Assembly: GCF_030454045.1 (NCBI RefSeq)
Contig: NZ_JAKDJE010000003.1
Span: 22,851 to 86,850 of the forward strand
DNA: 64,000 nt
Direction: 5' to 3'
DNA from: Psychrobacter sp.
Lineage (GTDB): Bacteria; Pseudomonadota; Gammaproteobacteria; Pseudomonadales; Moraxellaceae
The notes under the pieces were generated by a model. The model was not told the origin of the DNA. It searched no databases and worked only from the letters and a program-made list of their open reading frames with translations. Below are positions 43,476 to 52,521 of this stretch, in pieces (positions within the stretch are counted from its first letter, which is position 1; each line of letters opens with the position of its first letter). The position numbers and the translations under genes were made by a program.

Positions 43476-43766
43476 ATGGGGTTTAGGTTTCGACGGTCGA
43501 TTAAAATTGTGCCAGGCGTGCGAGTAAATCTTGGTAAAAAAGGTGCCAGCGTCTCAGTTGGTCGACGTGGTGCCAATGTGACAGTGGGTAAGACTGGCGT
43601 TAGGACGACTGTCGGGCTGCCCGGTACGGGGTTATCACATACCACACTACATCGCTGCAATGCCGCTGGTGCTACTCGCAATCGACCCAAACGCGACCGC
43701 AGGCGGCCAATTATTTTGTTTTGCATTGCTTTTTTACTGCTTGTGCTAATGGCTGTCTTTACCTGA
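43476..43766 (+). CDS. DUF4236-type small membrane protein (moron)
   Basis: A 96-residue protein whose first 60 residues are the DUF4236 domain (MGFRFRRSIKIVPGVRVNL, VGRRGANVTVGKTGVRTTVG, LPGTGLSH). A basic linker (RNRPKRDRRR) and one C-terminal transmembrane segment (PIILFCIAFLLLVLMAVF) follow. The domain is widespread but of unknown function. It is 15 bp downstream of the lipoprotein gene and forms a pair with it. Its stop codon lies inside late-promoter copy 3. Confidence 0.8.
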   Translation: MGFRFRRSIKIVPGVRVNLGKKGASVSVGRRGANVTVGKTGVRTTVGLPGTGLSHTTLHRCNAAGATRNRPKRDRRRPIILFCIAFLLLVLMAVFT

Positions 43767-43806
43767 ACCCCGTCATCTAACCAGTACGCACCCAATACGC
43801 AACAAT
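43761..43806 (+). promoter_or_regulatory. Late promoter element, copy 3 (tape-measure module)
   Basis: ACCTGAACC, four bases, TCATCTAACC at 43761-43782, an 18-base gap and AACAAT at 43801-43806, 28 bp ahead of the tape-measure gene. The -10 is weaker than in copies 1 and 2. The element begins within the last codons of the moron pair, so it restarts virion transcription after the cassette. Confidence 0.7.
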
Positions 43807-43833
43807 GACCCTATCGATTGATAGGGTTTTTTT

Positions 43834-46800
43834 ATGGCTGCACGTTTAGATACAGAGCTGCTGATTACTGCTGGCGTCAATGGATTGTCACAGATTGACA
43901 ATCTGATTAATCGTATCGACGCGGCAGGCGGCGATACCGATCAGCTGCGCCAGGCGTCTGAGCAGCTACGTAACGAGTGGGACAACTTATCAGCCGATGA
44001 GCAAGCCCAGCGTCTGCGCGACCTTGGCAATGCCGCCAATCAAGGCGCGGATGATGTCGATATCTTGGGTCGTAATACTGACCAGACGACCAGCGCCTTT
44101 GATCGGATGATTGGCACGCTCAAAACTCTAGGTGCTTTAATCGGTATTACTTTTATTATCGGCAAAATCAAAGGGTTTTTTACCGAAGCTATTACAGGTG
44201 CGGCGGACTTTGAACAGCAGCTCGCTACTGTGCAATCGGTATCTGGTGCGACTGTTGAGCAAATGGGCCGTATCAAAGCGGCATCGGAGGAGCTGGGAAA
44301 AACCACACGCTATAACGCTACCCAAGCGGCTGAAGGGTTTGAAATCCTTGCGCGTGCTGGTCTCGACACCGAAGCCTCACTCCAGACGATACCGTCTGTA
44401 CTGGCGCTGGCACAAGGCAATAGCTTGGAGCTGGCCGAGGCTGCGGGGTTTGTGACCAAGGCTGTGCAAGGCATGGGGCTGTCATTCGATGACTCTGCCC
44501 GTGTCGCTGACGTCATGGCAAAGGCTGCGGCCAGTGCCAATACGGATGTGCAAGGACTTGGCGCAGCGCTCTCTTACGCTGCCCCATCTGCTGCTGCATT
44601 GGGCGTGAGCATCGAGGAGACCGCCGCTTATATCGGTAAATTTGCTGATGCGGGTGTCGATGCGAGCCGTGCGGGTACTGCGTTTAACTCTATCTTGAGT
44701 CAGTTTAGCAATGACGCGTCTACGTTTCGTCGCGAGCTTGCCAATATCAATATCACCACCGATGACTTTAACCTCGCTATACGTCAGTTAGCCGCGGCAG
44801 GGCCGCAAGGTCAAAAAGCCATCAACGCCTTGGGAATGGAAGCAGGCCCAGCGTTCAAGGCGTTACTATCACAAGGTATTGGCTCGCTCGATGAGCTAAC
44901 CGCCAAGCTCTATGATGCAGGCGGCGCGGCACAGTCGCAAGCCGATACGATGAATAACACCTGGCAAGGTGCGCTTGCTGGTCTTGGCTCGGCATGGCAG
45001 TCGCTCAAAGACACGCTGGGCGAGTCGTTTTTGGGCAGTATGACGCAGTCGTTTAAAGATTTGGGTGACGAGATTAATAACCTGACCGCGTCTGGCAAGA
45101 TTAAACGGTTTGGCGATAGTGTCGCTGCGGTATTTAGTGAGGCAACGACCTACGTCATCGATTTTATTCGCAATGTCGATATGTCGGCAATCTTGGATAA
45201 AGTCAGCAACAGCTTGGATTATTTGCGCGGCATCAGTACTGCTGCGAACGGTGCGTTTCAGGCGCTCGCCATCACGTTTAATGTGCTGAAATCTGGCGTC
45301 TTAGCTATCGGCGTGGCTGTGTCGATGGTCATTACTGTATTTGTTGAGCTCAATAAGCTGACACTAGATGTCGGTCGCTCTGTCGCTGGGTTTTTTGGCA
45401 TAACGAGCGATGCGGCTGATGGTATGTCTGAGTCTATGGGCAATGTGCTGCAAGCGAGCGAGGACTTTAGAGAGTATGCAACCGCCGAAATAGCAAAGTC
45501 AGGCGAAAGCATTAGGGACTCTTTTGACTCTATCGCTGGTAGTGCTGACGAAGCTGCTATCGAAGTAGTCAGCGCAGGCGATCAAATAGCCGATACCTTT
45601 GGCGGTATCGTCGATGCCGCATTTCAAGGCAGTCAAGAGACTGGCGCAGCAGTAGATCAGATACGCGCTGATGTTGCCGCAATGATAGACAGTTTTGATA
45701 AGCCTGAGCAGTTTGCTGCACTTATCGCCGCCATCGTCGAAACGGGCAATGAAGCGGTCGTCGGTGCTGAGCTGCTTAGTCGCCTAGGTGCTGGCGCTGC
45801 GGATGGTACAGAGCAAGCAAAAGTCGCGGTAGACCAAGCCACCGCCGCTGTCGAAAAGCTCGGCAATGCCGCCAACGAGCAAGCAGAGGCCACCCGACAA
45901 GCGATTGATGGCACATTTGCATCACTCGGTATCGATGTCGCGCAAAATCTAAATGGCATCAATAGCAAGACGCAGCAAACCTTTGACCTCATTGCGCACG
46001 GAGCAAAGAGCATATCAGAGAGTACCTATAGCGCCACCGAAAAAGCGAAACTACTCGCTGCGTTATTTGCGGAAGGTCTAAATGCGGCCAAGACCAAAGA
46101 AGAGTTTAAAGCCCTAAGTGATATGACTCAGCACTATGGACTGTCATCTGTCGTCACTGCTGAGCAGCAAAAAGTGCTGCAAGCGGGTATGCAGGGCGGC
46201 GCGTATGCGGCCAAGGCAGCTGCTGATGCTATCGCGGCGCAAAGCCAAGCATTGGCTGATAACGCTGTCACTACCAACGCCAACACCAGCACAACCAAAG
46301 CCAATACTGATGCTAAAAAAGAGCAATCTATTGCGGTTTGGAATGCGTCAATGGCGACTGATGATGCGACGCAAAGTGAGAGTGCCAGTCTGGCTATCAT
46401 GCAGCAAATAACAGCACGCATTAAAGGCAAGATTGCCGCGCTTGAAGAGATGGGCGCAACGACTGAGCAAGTCGATGGCGCGTGGGCGCAGTTTATGGAC
46501 AGCGTTGGTATTTTTGAAGGTCAGCGGTTTTTGGGCGTGCAAGACTTTGCCAATAATATGCAGCGCGTCGATGATGTCGTGACCTCGCAAATAACGAGTT
46601 TTACGCAAGCAAAAGCGCGCGCAGAGGAGATGACGGACGCGCTTAGCGGCACATCAGTGACCAGTCGTGATCTGACAGATGCCCAGCACGCGCTACGGCA
46701 AGCGACTGATGCCAATATCAAAGGTCTCATCCGCATGGATCAGGCGACACTCGATAATCTGCAAAACGCAATTGATGACACCAAGCAAAAAATGACTGAC

Positions 46801-47265
46801 CTCGCCGATGAAGCTCGCGAAACGGCTAACCAGCTAGAGGGGGAGCTTGCAAGGCTGCGCGGCGAAGATGATAAGGCGCTGGAGATTCAACAAACCAAAG
46901 ATCTAAAAAAGCTCGAAGATTTACTACGCGAAGCACGCAAGCGCGGCAATGCCGAAGAGGTTAAGCATTATAGCGATGCGCTCAGATTGCAAAAAGAGAT
47001 TAACAAAGAAGAGCGTAAGCAGTTAAAGCGTCAAGAGCAAGAAAAGCGTGAGCGCGAAGCTGAAAAACAAGCCAAATCACCCTCTGCGTCATCATCGTCA
47101 TCACGGCAAACTAGCCGGAATGGCACAAGTAATAATAGCTATAGTGCGTCTGATGTCGCCGACGCTTGGGATGCGCGTATCGAAGCAGCTAAAGAGCAAG
47201 CAGCAAAAGAGGCAGTCGAGCAATTTATGAAACAACTAAAAGACGAGGCAAAAAGACGCTCATGA
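43834..47265 (+). CDS. Tail tape measure protein
   Basis: A 1143-residue protein. The N-terminal part (about 1-400) has the TP901-type tape-measure domain (SGATVEQMGRIKAASEELGK, TQAAEGFEILARAGLD, KAVQGMGLSFDD, NSILSQFSNDAS). Hydrophobic segments appear near 105-120 and 475-500, and long Ala/Gln-rich coiled coils run from about 600 to the basic C-terminus. Its length sets tail length (family rule about 0.15 nm per residue, so roughly 170 nm). It proves a long non-contractile tail when combined with the absence of sheath genes. Confidence 0.95.
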   Translation: MAARLDTELLITAGVNGLSQIDNLINRIDAAGGDTDQLRQASEQLRNEWDNLSADEQAQRLRDLGNAANQGADDVDILGRNTDQTTSAFDRMIGTLKTLGALIGITFIIGKIKGFFTEAITGAADFEQQLATVQSVSGATVEQMGRIKAASEELGKTTRYNATQAAEGFEILARAGLDTEASLQTIPSVLALAQGNSLELAEAAGFVTKAVQGMGLSFDDSARVADVMAKAAASANTDVQGLGAALSYAAPSAAALGVSIEETAAYIGKFADAGVDASRAGTAFNSILSQFSNDASTFRRELANINITTDDFNLAIRQLAAAGPQGQKAINALGMEAGPAFKALLSQGIGSLDELTAKLYDAGGAAQSQADTMNNTWQGALAGLGSAWQSLKDTLGESFLGSMTQSFKDLGDEINNLTASGKIKRFGDSVAAVFSEATTYVIDFIRNVDMSAILDKVSNSLDYLRGISTAANGAFQALAITFNVLKSGVLAIGVAVSMVITVFVELNKLTLDVGRSVAGFFGITSDAADGMSESMGNVLQASEDFREYATAEIAKSGESIRDSFDSIAGSADEAAIEVVSAGDQIADTFGGIVDAAFQGSQETGAAVDQIRADVAAMIDSFDKPEQFAALIAAIVETGNEAVVGAELLSRLGAGAADGTEQAKVAVDQATAAVEKLGNAANEQAEATRQAIDGTFASLGIDVAQNLNGINSKTQQTFDLIAHGAKSISESTYSATEKAKLLAALFAEGLNAAKTKEEFKALSDMTQHYGLSSVVTAEQQKVLQAGMQGGAYAAKAAADAIAAQSQALADNAVTTNANTSTTKANTDAKKEQSIAVWNASMATDDATQSESASLAIMQQITARIKGKIAALEEMGATTEQVDGAWAQFMDSVGIFEGQRFLGVQDFANNMQRVDDVVTSQITSFTQAKARAEEMTDALSGTSVTSRDLTDAQHALRQATDANIKGLIRMDQATLDNLQNAIDDTKQKMTDLADEARETANQLEGELARLRGEDDKALEIQQTKDLKKLEDLLREARKRGNAEEVKHYSDALRLQKEINKEERKQLKRQEQEKREREAEKQAKSPSASSSSSRQTSRNGTSNNSYSASDVADAWDARIEAAKEQAAKEAVEQFMKQLKDEAKRRS

Positions 47266-47663
47266 CCTGGACGCTATCACGCAAAGACACTCAATCGACG
47301 CTCACACTACACGCCCAGTATATCTGGTCAGATGAGTATGAGTGGTCGCCACTCAAGCAGTCTGAGCCTGAGTATTCATTAAACGGCGCGATGCACGTTC
47401 AGCAAGGCACGATGCTCGCTGGTCGCCCGATTACGCTCGACTGTGAGTACGCGCGCATCACACGCAGTGATGTAGAGCTGCTGCAAGCATGGTCGGCTGT
47501 GCCTGAGCTTGAGCTGACGCTGACCCATCCGGACGGGCGGGCGTTTGATGTCATCTTTGCCACCCAAGCGCTAAGCGATATCGTCGATATTAAAAACTAT
47601 AAGCCCAGCGACAAGCGCCCAGCAGACCCCATGACCGCCAATATCCATTTAATGACAATTTAA
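47262..47663 (+). CDS. Putative distal tail protein
   Basis: A 133-residue beta-rich protein (MTWTLSRKDTQSTLTLHAQY, GTMLAGRPITLDCEYARITR). It overlaps the tape-measure stop by 4 bases (ATGA). Small proteins directly after the tape measure are usually tail-tip or chaperone components. No family identified with certainty. Confidence 0.65.
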   Translation: MTWTLSRKDTQSTLTLHAQYIWSDEYEWSPLKQSEPEYSLNGAMHVQQGTMLAGRPITLDCEYARITRSDVELLQAWSAVPELELTLTHPDGRAFDVIFATQALSDIVDIKNYKPSDKRPADPMTANIHLMTI

Positions 47664-47685
47664 CCGCAATTTAAAGGCCAGTTAA

Positions 47686-50600
47686 ATGACCACACCAGAG
47701 ACTAAAATCAAACGCAGCGACCTGCAATTTTTTCCATCCGAACGCCTGACAGACAATGACGACGGCGGCGGTATGCCGCTTGGTACGCCGATTAGCGGTG
47801 AGGCTAATGAGCTGTTTAACCCTATCTCTAACATCGCTAGGGTTAACGGTGGGTTTTATGCCCGTCTGATGTATGCAGGCGTACAGCGTATCGATGATGA
47901 GCCACTTATCGGGTCGTTTGCTGCGATTACCAAACCGCCATCAGACCCCACTGTGAGTTATCTACTGTCACGCGCTACCAAATTTGGTGAGCTGCGCCAC
48001 GAAGCGCTTGACCGCGTTGAAGCGTACAACGTAGCGACGATTGAGAGCCGTATGCTACTGCTATCAACACAAAGCCAAAACAGCCGCTTAGTGCAAGCGT
48101 ATCAGCGCGTTGGCGAGCCGTTGCCGTTAGTTGGTGATGTGTACTGCTTGCGTCAAAACAAGGCGGGCTATCCTAAGCATGAGCAGTACATCCAAGTGAC
48201 GCGAGTCACGTCTGAAGATCGTACGTTTGTCGCTCAATCCAGCGGCAGCCGACGTGAGTTTACAGTGACTGTCGTCAAGATGGAGATTAGCGCTAAGCTA
48301 CAAGCGGATTTTGTTGGGTCTGATTATCCAGTAGAGGGTTATACTGACAATCCGTGCAAGATACGTGAGACAGCGGTAGCAGACGCGGCGCAATACTATG
48401 GCGTCAAGCCTTTAGCGTCTCCTATCACGCTAAACGACATCACGCTACAAGTACCAAGCCTAATGGATAAAATCGTGCCCACCAATCAGGTTGAAGTACG
48501 CCTAACTGACCTAACAGCAGCAGGTCAGCGCCAAACCTTGCTAGACAGCTCAAAGACAGGTGCAGGCGGCATCATTACCTTGTCAATTAATAAATCACAC
48601 AGCACCGGCTCTACGACCGCGCTATATACAGGCAATGCCATCACGCCAGGCACGCTAGTTATCGATACCGCCGCAGGCCAAATCAAGGATAAAGGCTCTG
48701 CTCTAGTCATTGGTGAGACGGTCGTGGGCAGTGTCAATCAAGCGGCTGGTGAGGTGACAATCAACGGCGCCAGCTTCAGCGGTTATATCACCTCGCTAGA
48801 GTTTCGACCTGCGGGTAGTGAGCTGCAAGTGGGCGACACAGCCAGTACGCCTGTGACGATTAATAATCGTGGTTATATTTGGTCACGCAATATCAATCCG
48901 CCACCCGCACCGGGCAGTCTATTGGTCAGTTATCGTGCTCAAGGTCGTTGGTATGATTTACGTGATAGCGGCGATGGTGTGCTACGCGGTGCATCAGCAG
49001 CGCATGGTTCAGGCTCAGTCAACTTTGTGACAGGCAGTGTTGAGATCAGCACAGGCGAGCTACCAGACGTCGGCTCATCGGTGATGTTTACCTGGGGCGG
49101 ACGGGCGCGCTACTTTAATCGTAGCGATCAAGCGTCAAGCGCCAAGATGCTGCTCACGCTTAGCCAAGCGGCTGTACCGTCATCGTTATCGCTTACGTGG
49201 AATGACGGCACAGCAAAGACCGCCGTCAGTGATGCGCGTGGCAATATAACGGGCGACTGGACAGGCAAATATAACGCCAAAACGCGAGAGCTACGAATCG
49301 ATACAGGCGCTAACTTCAATCATCCGGCAGGCGCACTTGATATTACGGTGCAGTACAGTACAGGTGAGGTGCAGCAGTCACCTATCGTGCTGTCAGCAAC
49401 CAACATATCTGACAAAGTCTCTTTTACCGCGCATGGTCTTTTGCCAAACACGCTACAGATTGATTATGAGTTACCGATGCCGTTAGGTTTCGGTGAGCTT
49501 GATGGCAATTTTTTTGCTAAGCGGGACCAAAAACTAGAAGCGACAATCACCGATGATAGCAATGGCAATTTAATCAATAGAAAGGGCGTTATCGTAGGTT
49601 CAATTGATTACGCATCGGGCGCGGGTGAGTTTGATCCGTCGATGACCTTTAACTTACCCAAGGCAATTATTGGTGCGTTTACTGAGATAGTCTTCACGTC
49701 TGGCGGTAATGGTGGCATGGTTCATGAGCTACCCACAAAAACCACATTTGCGGTACATCACTATGAGTACGAAGATGTGTTATGCACGTTACCCAGTGAC
49801 GATACCACTAATGCTACGCTATTTAGCTTTGCTGACGGCTCGGACACAGCCGTCACAGATAATCTAGCAAGCGGCCCTATCGAGATTGATTTGTTACCCA
49901 ATTATTCTGAGGTTGTCACCCCGTCATCCGTTAACTTTAGCTGGGCAGGGAAAAGCTACTTTGACCGTGAAGGGCGTTTATACACTGACCTCAATCCGAG
50001 CAACGGCGCTGCTACTGCTGTCGGCGATATCGATTATCAGTCTGGCCGCGCAACGCTAACAACTTGGCAGTGGGTCAATGGCAGCCCTGCGACATTGACA
50101 TCATTACTCACCAGCCTTACGGGTAATCCCGTCGACCAAGTGACCTTTCGCACGCCATCCGCGCCGCTACGTCCTGATAGCTTAAACGTTTGGGCAACCG
50201 CCGTCGACGGCACACGCATATCAGCCGTCGCCAACGCGCAAGGCAATCTAAAGGCCGCCAATATTGAGGGCGTGGTTGATGTCGAATATGGCGTCGCAAG
50301 CGTCCAGTTTGGTGCGTGGGTCGCTGCTGCTGGCAATGAGTCAGAGCCATGGTATAGCGCCGATGCGGTCACAACTGACGGACAGATTTGGCAACCCAAG
50401 TCAGTGTTTGCTGAGACAATCACATATAACGCCACCTCATACAGCTACCTACCCATTGATAGCAACGTCGTCAAAATCGACACCGTGCGACTACCCCAAG
50501 ACGGCCGTATTCCGATATTCCGTCGTGGCGATACTATTATCATCGGCAACCGCGTCACGACTGACATTGGCAGCGCTCACACAGGCGGTCAGACGGTCAC

Positions 50601-51345
50601 GCTACCGCGCAACGATGTCACGCGCATTGCTGTGAGTGATGCAGATGACACGCCCGTCAATGCCGAGCTGTGGGACTACGACCTCGCAGCTGGCACTATC
50701 ACATGGCGCACGCCGCTTGATCTATCTATGTATAAGATGCCACTCAAGGTAATGCACGCACAAGAGGAGCGCAACCGTATCATCCAAGCGGACATCGATG
50801 GCACGCTGACACTGCTGTTTGCCATGCGTCGCAGCTATCCCATTGCTGATACCTACGTCTCAAGCGTTCTGATTGGCGGTGATTTGCAAGTGCGCGTGTC
50901 GATACCGTTTACTCAGCGCAATTGGGATAACGTCTGGCGCGACGAACCCAAAGGCGATCAGTTACTTAATAAGCTCAATCTAAAAGACTACCCAATGGTC
51001 TTGACCGATGACGGCGCTATCAAAGAGCGCTGGATGATTAAGATGACCGGTACAAACACGTTTGAGCTATATGGTGAGACGCTAGGCTTTGTCATGCGCG
51101 GTGACACGCTGACCGACCTAGCGCCGATCAACCCCGCCACGGGCAAGCCTTACTTTACGCTGCCCAAACAGGCGTTTGGAAGCGACGCGCCGTGGGCATC
51201 GCAGGATATTATCCGCTTTAATACATGGGGCACGCTACTGCCAATTTGGGTACTGTGCGCTGTGCAACCTAATCCAAACCCACCGACTGGCACTGATGGT
51301 TATACACAGTGCTTGTATGGTGATACTACTGAGATTACAGTTTAA
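47686..51345 (+). CDS. Large tail-tip structural protein
   Basis: A 1219-residue, strand-rich protein. It starts TTPETKIKRSDLQFFPSERL, has repeated Ig-like or beta-sandwich-looking segments in the middle (for example GSVNFVTGSVEISTGELPDV and SGAGEFDPSMTFNLP, each following an xIDYxSG-type strand), and ends NTWGTLLPIWVLCAVQPNPN. The recurring pattern V-x-Y-x-T/S-G-x-V/A near 350, 465, 565, 655 and 785 suggests tandem domains. Position after the tape measure and size indicate a baseplate or central tail-fibre protein; the name is inferred from context. Confidence 0.75.
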   Translation: MTTPETKIKRSDLQFFPSERLTDNDDGGGMPLGTPISGEANELFNPISNIARVNGGFYARLMYAGVQRIDDEPLIGSFAAITKPPSDPTVSYLLSRATKFGELRHEALDRVEAYNVATIESRMLLLSTQSQNSRLVQAYQRVGEPLPLVGDVYCLRQNKAGYPKHEQYIQVTRVTSEDRTFVAQSSGSRREFTVTVVKMEISAKLQADFVGSDYPVEGYTDNPCKIRETAVADAAQYYGVKPLASPITLNDITLQVPSLMDKIVPTNQVEVRLTDLTAAGQRQTLLDSSKTGAGGIITLSINKSHSTGSTTALYTGNAITPGTLVIDTAAGQIKDKGSALVIGETVVGSVNQAAGEVTINGASFSGYITSLEFRPAGSELQVGDTASTPVTINNRGYIWSRNINPPPAPGSLLVSYRAQGRWYDLRDSGDGVLRGASAAHGSGSVNFVTGSVEISTGELPDVGSSVMFTWGGRARYFNRSDQASSAKMLLTLSQAAVPSSLSLTWNDGTAKTAVSDARGNITGDWTGKYNAKTRELRIDTGANFNHPAGALDITVQYSTGEVQQSPIVLSATNISDKVSFTAHGLLPNTLQIDYELPMPLGFGELDGNFFAKRDQKLEATITDDSNGNLINRKGVIVGSIDYASGAGEFDPSMTFNLPKAIIGAFTEIVFTSGGNGGMVHELPTKTTFAVHHYEYEDVLCTLPSDDTTNATLFSFADGSDTAVTDNLASGPIEIDLLPNYSEVVTPSSVNFSWAGKSYFDREGRLYTDLNPSNGAATAVGDIDYQSGRATLTTWQWVNGSPATLTSLLTSLTGNPVDQVTFRTPSAPLRPDSLNVWATAVDGTRISAVANAQGNLKAANIEGVVDVEYGVASVQFGAWVAAAGNESEPWYSADAVTTDGQIWQPKSVFAETITYNATSYSYLPIDSNVVKIDTVRLPQDGRIPIFRRGDTIIIGNRVTTDIGSAHTGGQTVTLPRNDVTRIAVSDADDTPVNAELWDYDLAAGTITWRTPLDLSMYKMPLKVMHAQEERNRIIQADIDGTLTLLFAMRRSYPIADTYVSSVLIGGDLQVRVSIPFTQRNWDNVWRDEPKGDQLLNKLNLKDYPMVLTDDGAIKERWMIKMTGTNTFELYGETLGFVMRGDTLTDLAPINPATGKPYFTLPKQAFGSDAPWASQDIIRFNTWGTLLPIWVLCAVQPNPNPPTGTDGYTQCLYGDTTEITV

Positions 51346-51355
51346 GGAGAGAGAG

Positions 51356-52177
51356 ATGAGTTTATTAACACCAGAGCAGCACCCTGTTAAATATTACTCA
51401 AGCAAAGACGCTGACGCGCCGCAGATGACTGATGGTGATCTTGTAATCAAAACGATAATCAAAGCCTGTTTAGTCACGGGTTATGGGTCAAAGACAGGCG
51501 CAGGGTGGACAGCGTTACACGAGGATGACAATAAAATAGTTTTGCGTCGTCCTCTACAGACGGGTAACCCAGTCGATGTCAAGATAATAAATGGCTACGG
51601 ATTCTATCAGATTGTCAGTCAAGATAATCCTGCTAGTATTAGTGATGCTGCGTTTTTAGCAAAAATCAATATGATAGCCCGAGACGCTAACTGTGGTACA
51701 GAATGGCATCTCATTGCTAGCGACTTTGGCTTTTTATTTTGCTATCAGATGGGGCGATCATCTGCAAGTGATAAAAATAATATACTCTACGTCGGCAGTA
51801 TGTCCCCGCTGCGCGACACTGGGTCGCCAATGCTAATGCTTAAAAACAATAAAGCAGCGGATAATGGTACGGCAGGTTATGGCGTGGACGAGCTGCTGGG
51901 TACGGGTGTTAGCTTCATTGATATGCGTAGCGGTGCAGAGCTTACAGATAAGCAATACGTGTCTATATCTTTATATCCCGACAAAGATTTTGTGCAAAAA
52001 TTGATTATTAGTAGTTACTTTACTCCATTTTATATCAGCGTCGCGTCGCGCAGTAACGACAAAACAACAGAGGCGGTTACGATCAAAGGCCGCCCGATGT
52101 TGCGCTGGATGAATAAGATGGATCGCGACACCAACTCTCGCGCGTTATTTATACCATTAGATTACTGGGAGCTATAA
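51356..52177 (+). CDS. Putative tail protein
   Basis: A 273-residue protein from ATG 51356, with AAGGAG 6 bases upstream; the same frame is open further up but lies inside the previous gene. It begins MSLLTPEQHPVKYYSSKDAD and contains GWTALHEDDNKIVLRRPLQ and FIDMRSGAELTDKQYVSISL. It resembles the virion proteins placed after the large tail-tip protein in non-contractile Mu-like phages, but I cannot name it. The next gene starts at the following base. Confidence 0.7.
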   Translation: MSLLTPEQHPVKYYSSKDADAPQMTDGDLVIKTIIKACLVTGYGSKTGAGWTALHEDDNKIVLRRPLQTGNPVDVKIINGYGFYQIVSQDNPASISDAAFLAKINMIARDANCGTEWHLIASDFGFLFCYQMGRSSASDKNNILYVGSMSPLRDTGSPMLMLKNNKAADNGTAGYGVDELLGTGVSFIDMRSGAELTDKQYVSISLYPDKDFVQKLIISSYFTPFYISVASRSNDKTTEAVTIKGRPMLRWMNKMDRDTNSRALFIPLDYWEL

Positions 52178-52504
52178 ATGATAGTTGATACTGTAATTGT
52201 TGGTGCAATAAAAGCTGGTTATATCGCAGGGTCAGGTGACGGTATTGTCACAGTGCGCGGACAAGAAAATAAGCGTGATATTTATCTGCTAGATTCTAGT
52301 GACTTGCAAGTAGTGCGCAAAACGGAGTCTTTGCATAACGGCCATTATATGTTTTTAGGACTTGATCCCACTAAAGAGTATTTAGTCATGGCTCGGGACT
52401 ACAAAAAAGAGCTTGAGCCGTTTGTATGGGATTACGTCAAACCTGCTGACGATTTGACTATTGATGAGCAGCAAGCGCTATGGCAGTCATGGCAAACTAC
52501 TTAA
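52178..52504 (+). CDS. Small tail-module protein
   Basis: A 108-residue protein starting right after the preceding stop (TAA ATG). It has a strand-rich segment RDIYLLDSSDLQVVRKTESL and HYMFLGLDPTKEYLVMARDY, resembling a small carboxypeptidase-regulatory-like or fibronectin-like fold. Function unknown; a tail-tip accessory protein is likely from context. Confidence 0.65.
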   Translation: MIVDTVIVGAIKAGYIAGSGDGIVTVRGQENKRDIYLLDSSDLQVVRKTESLHNGHYMFLGLDPTKEYLVMARDYKKELEPFVWDYVKPADDLTIDEQQALWQSWQTT

Positions 52505-52521
52505 AATAAATTGGGGTAATC

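Noticed and set aside
51176..51355. Upstream extension of the tail gene starting at 51356
   Set aside because: It overlaps the end of the 1219-residue protein, and AAGGAG supports ATG 51356.
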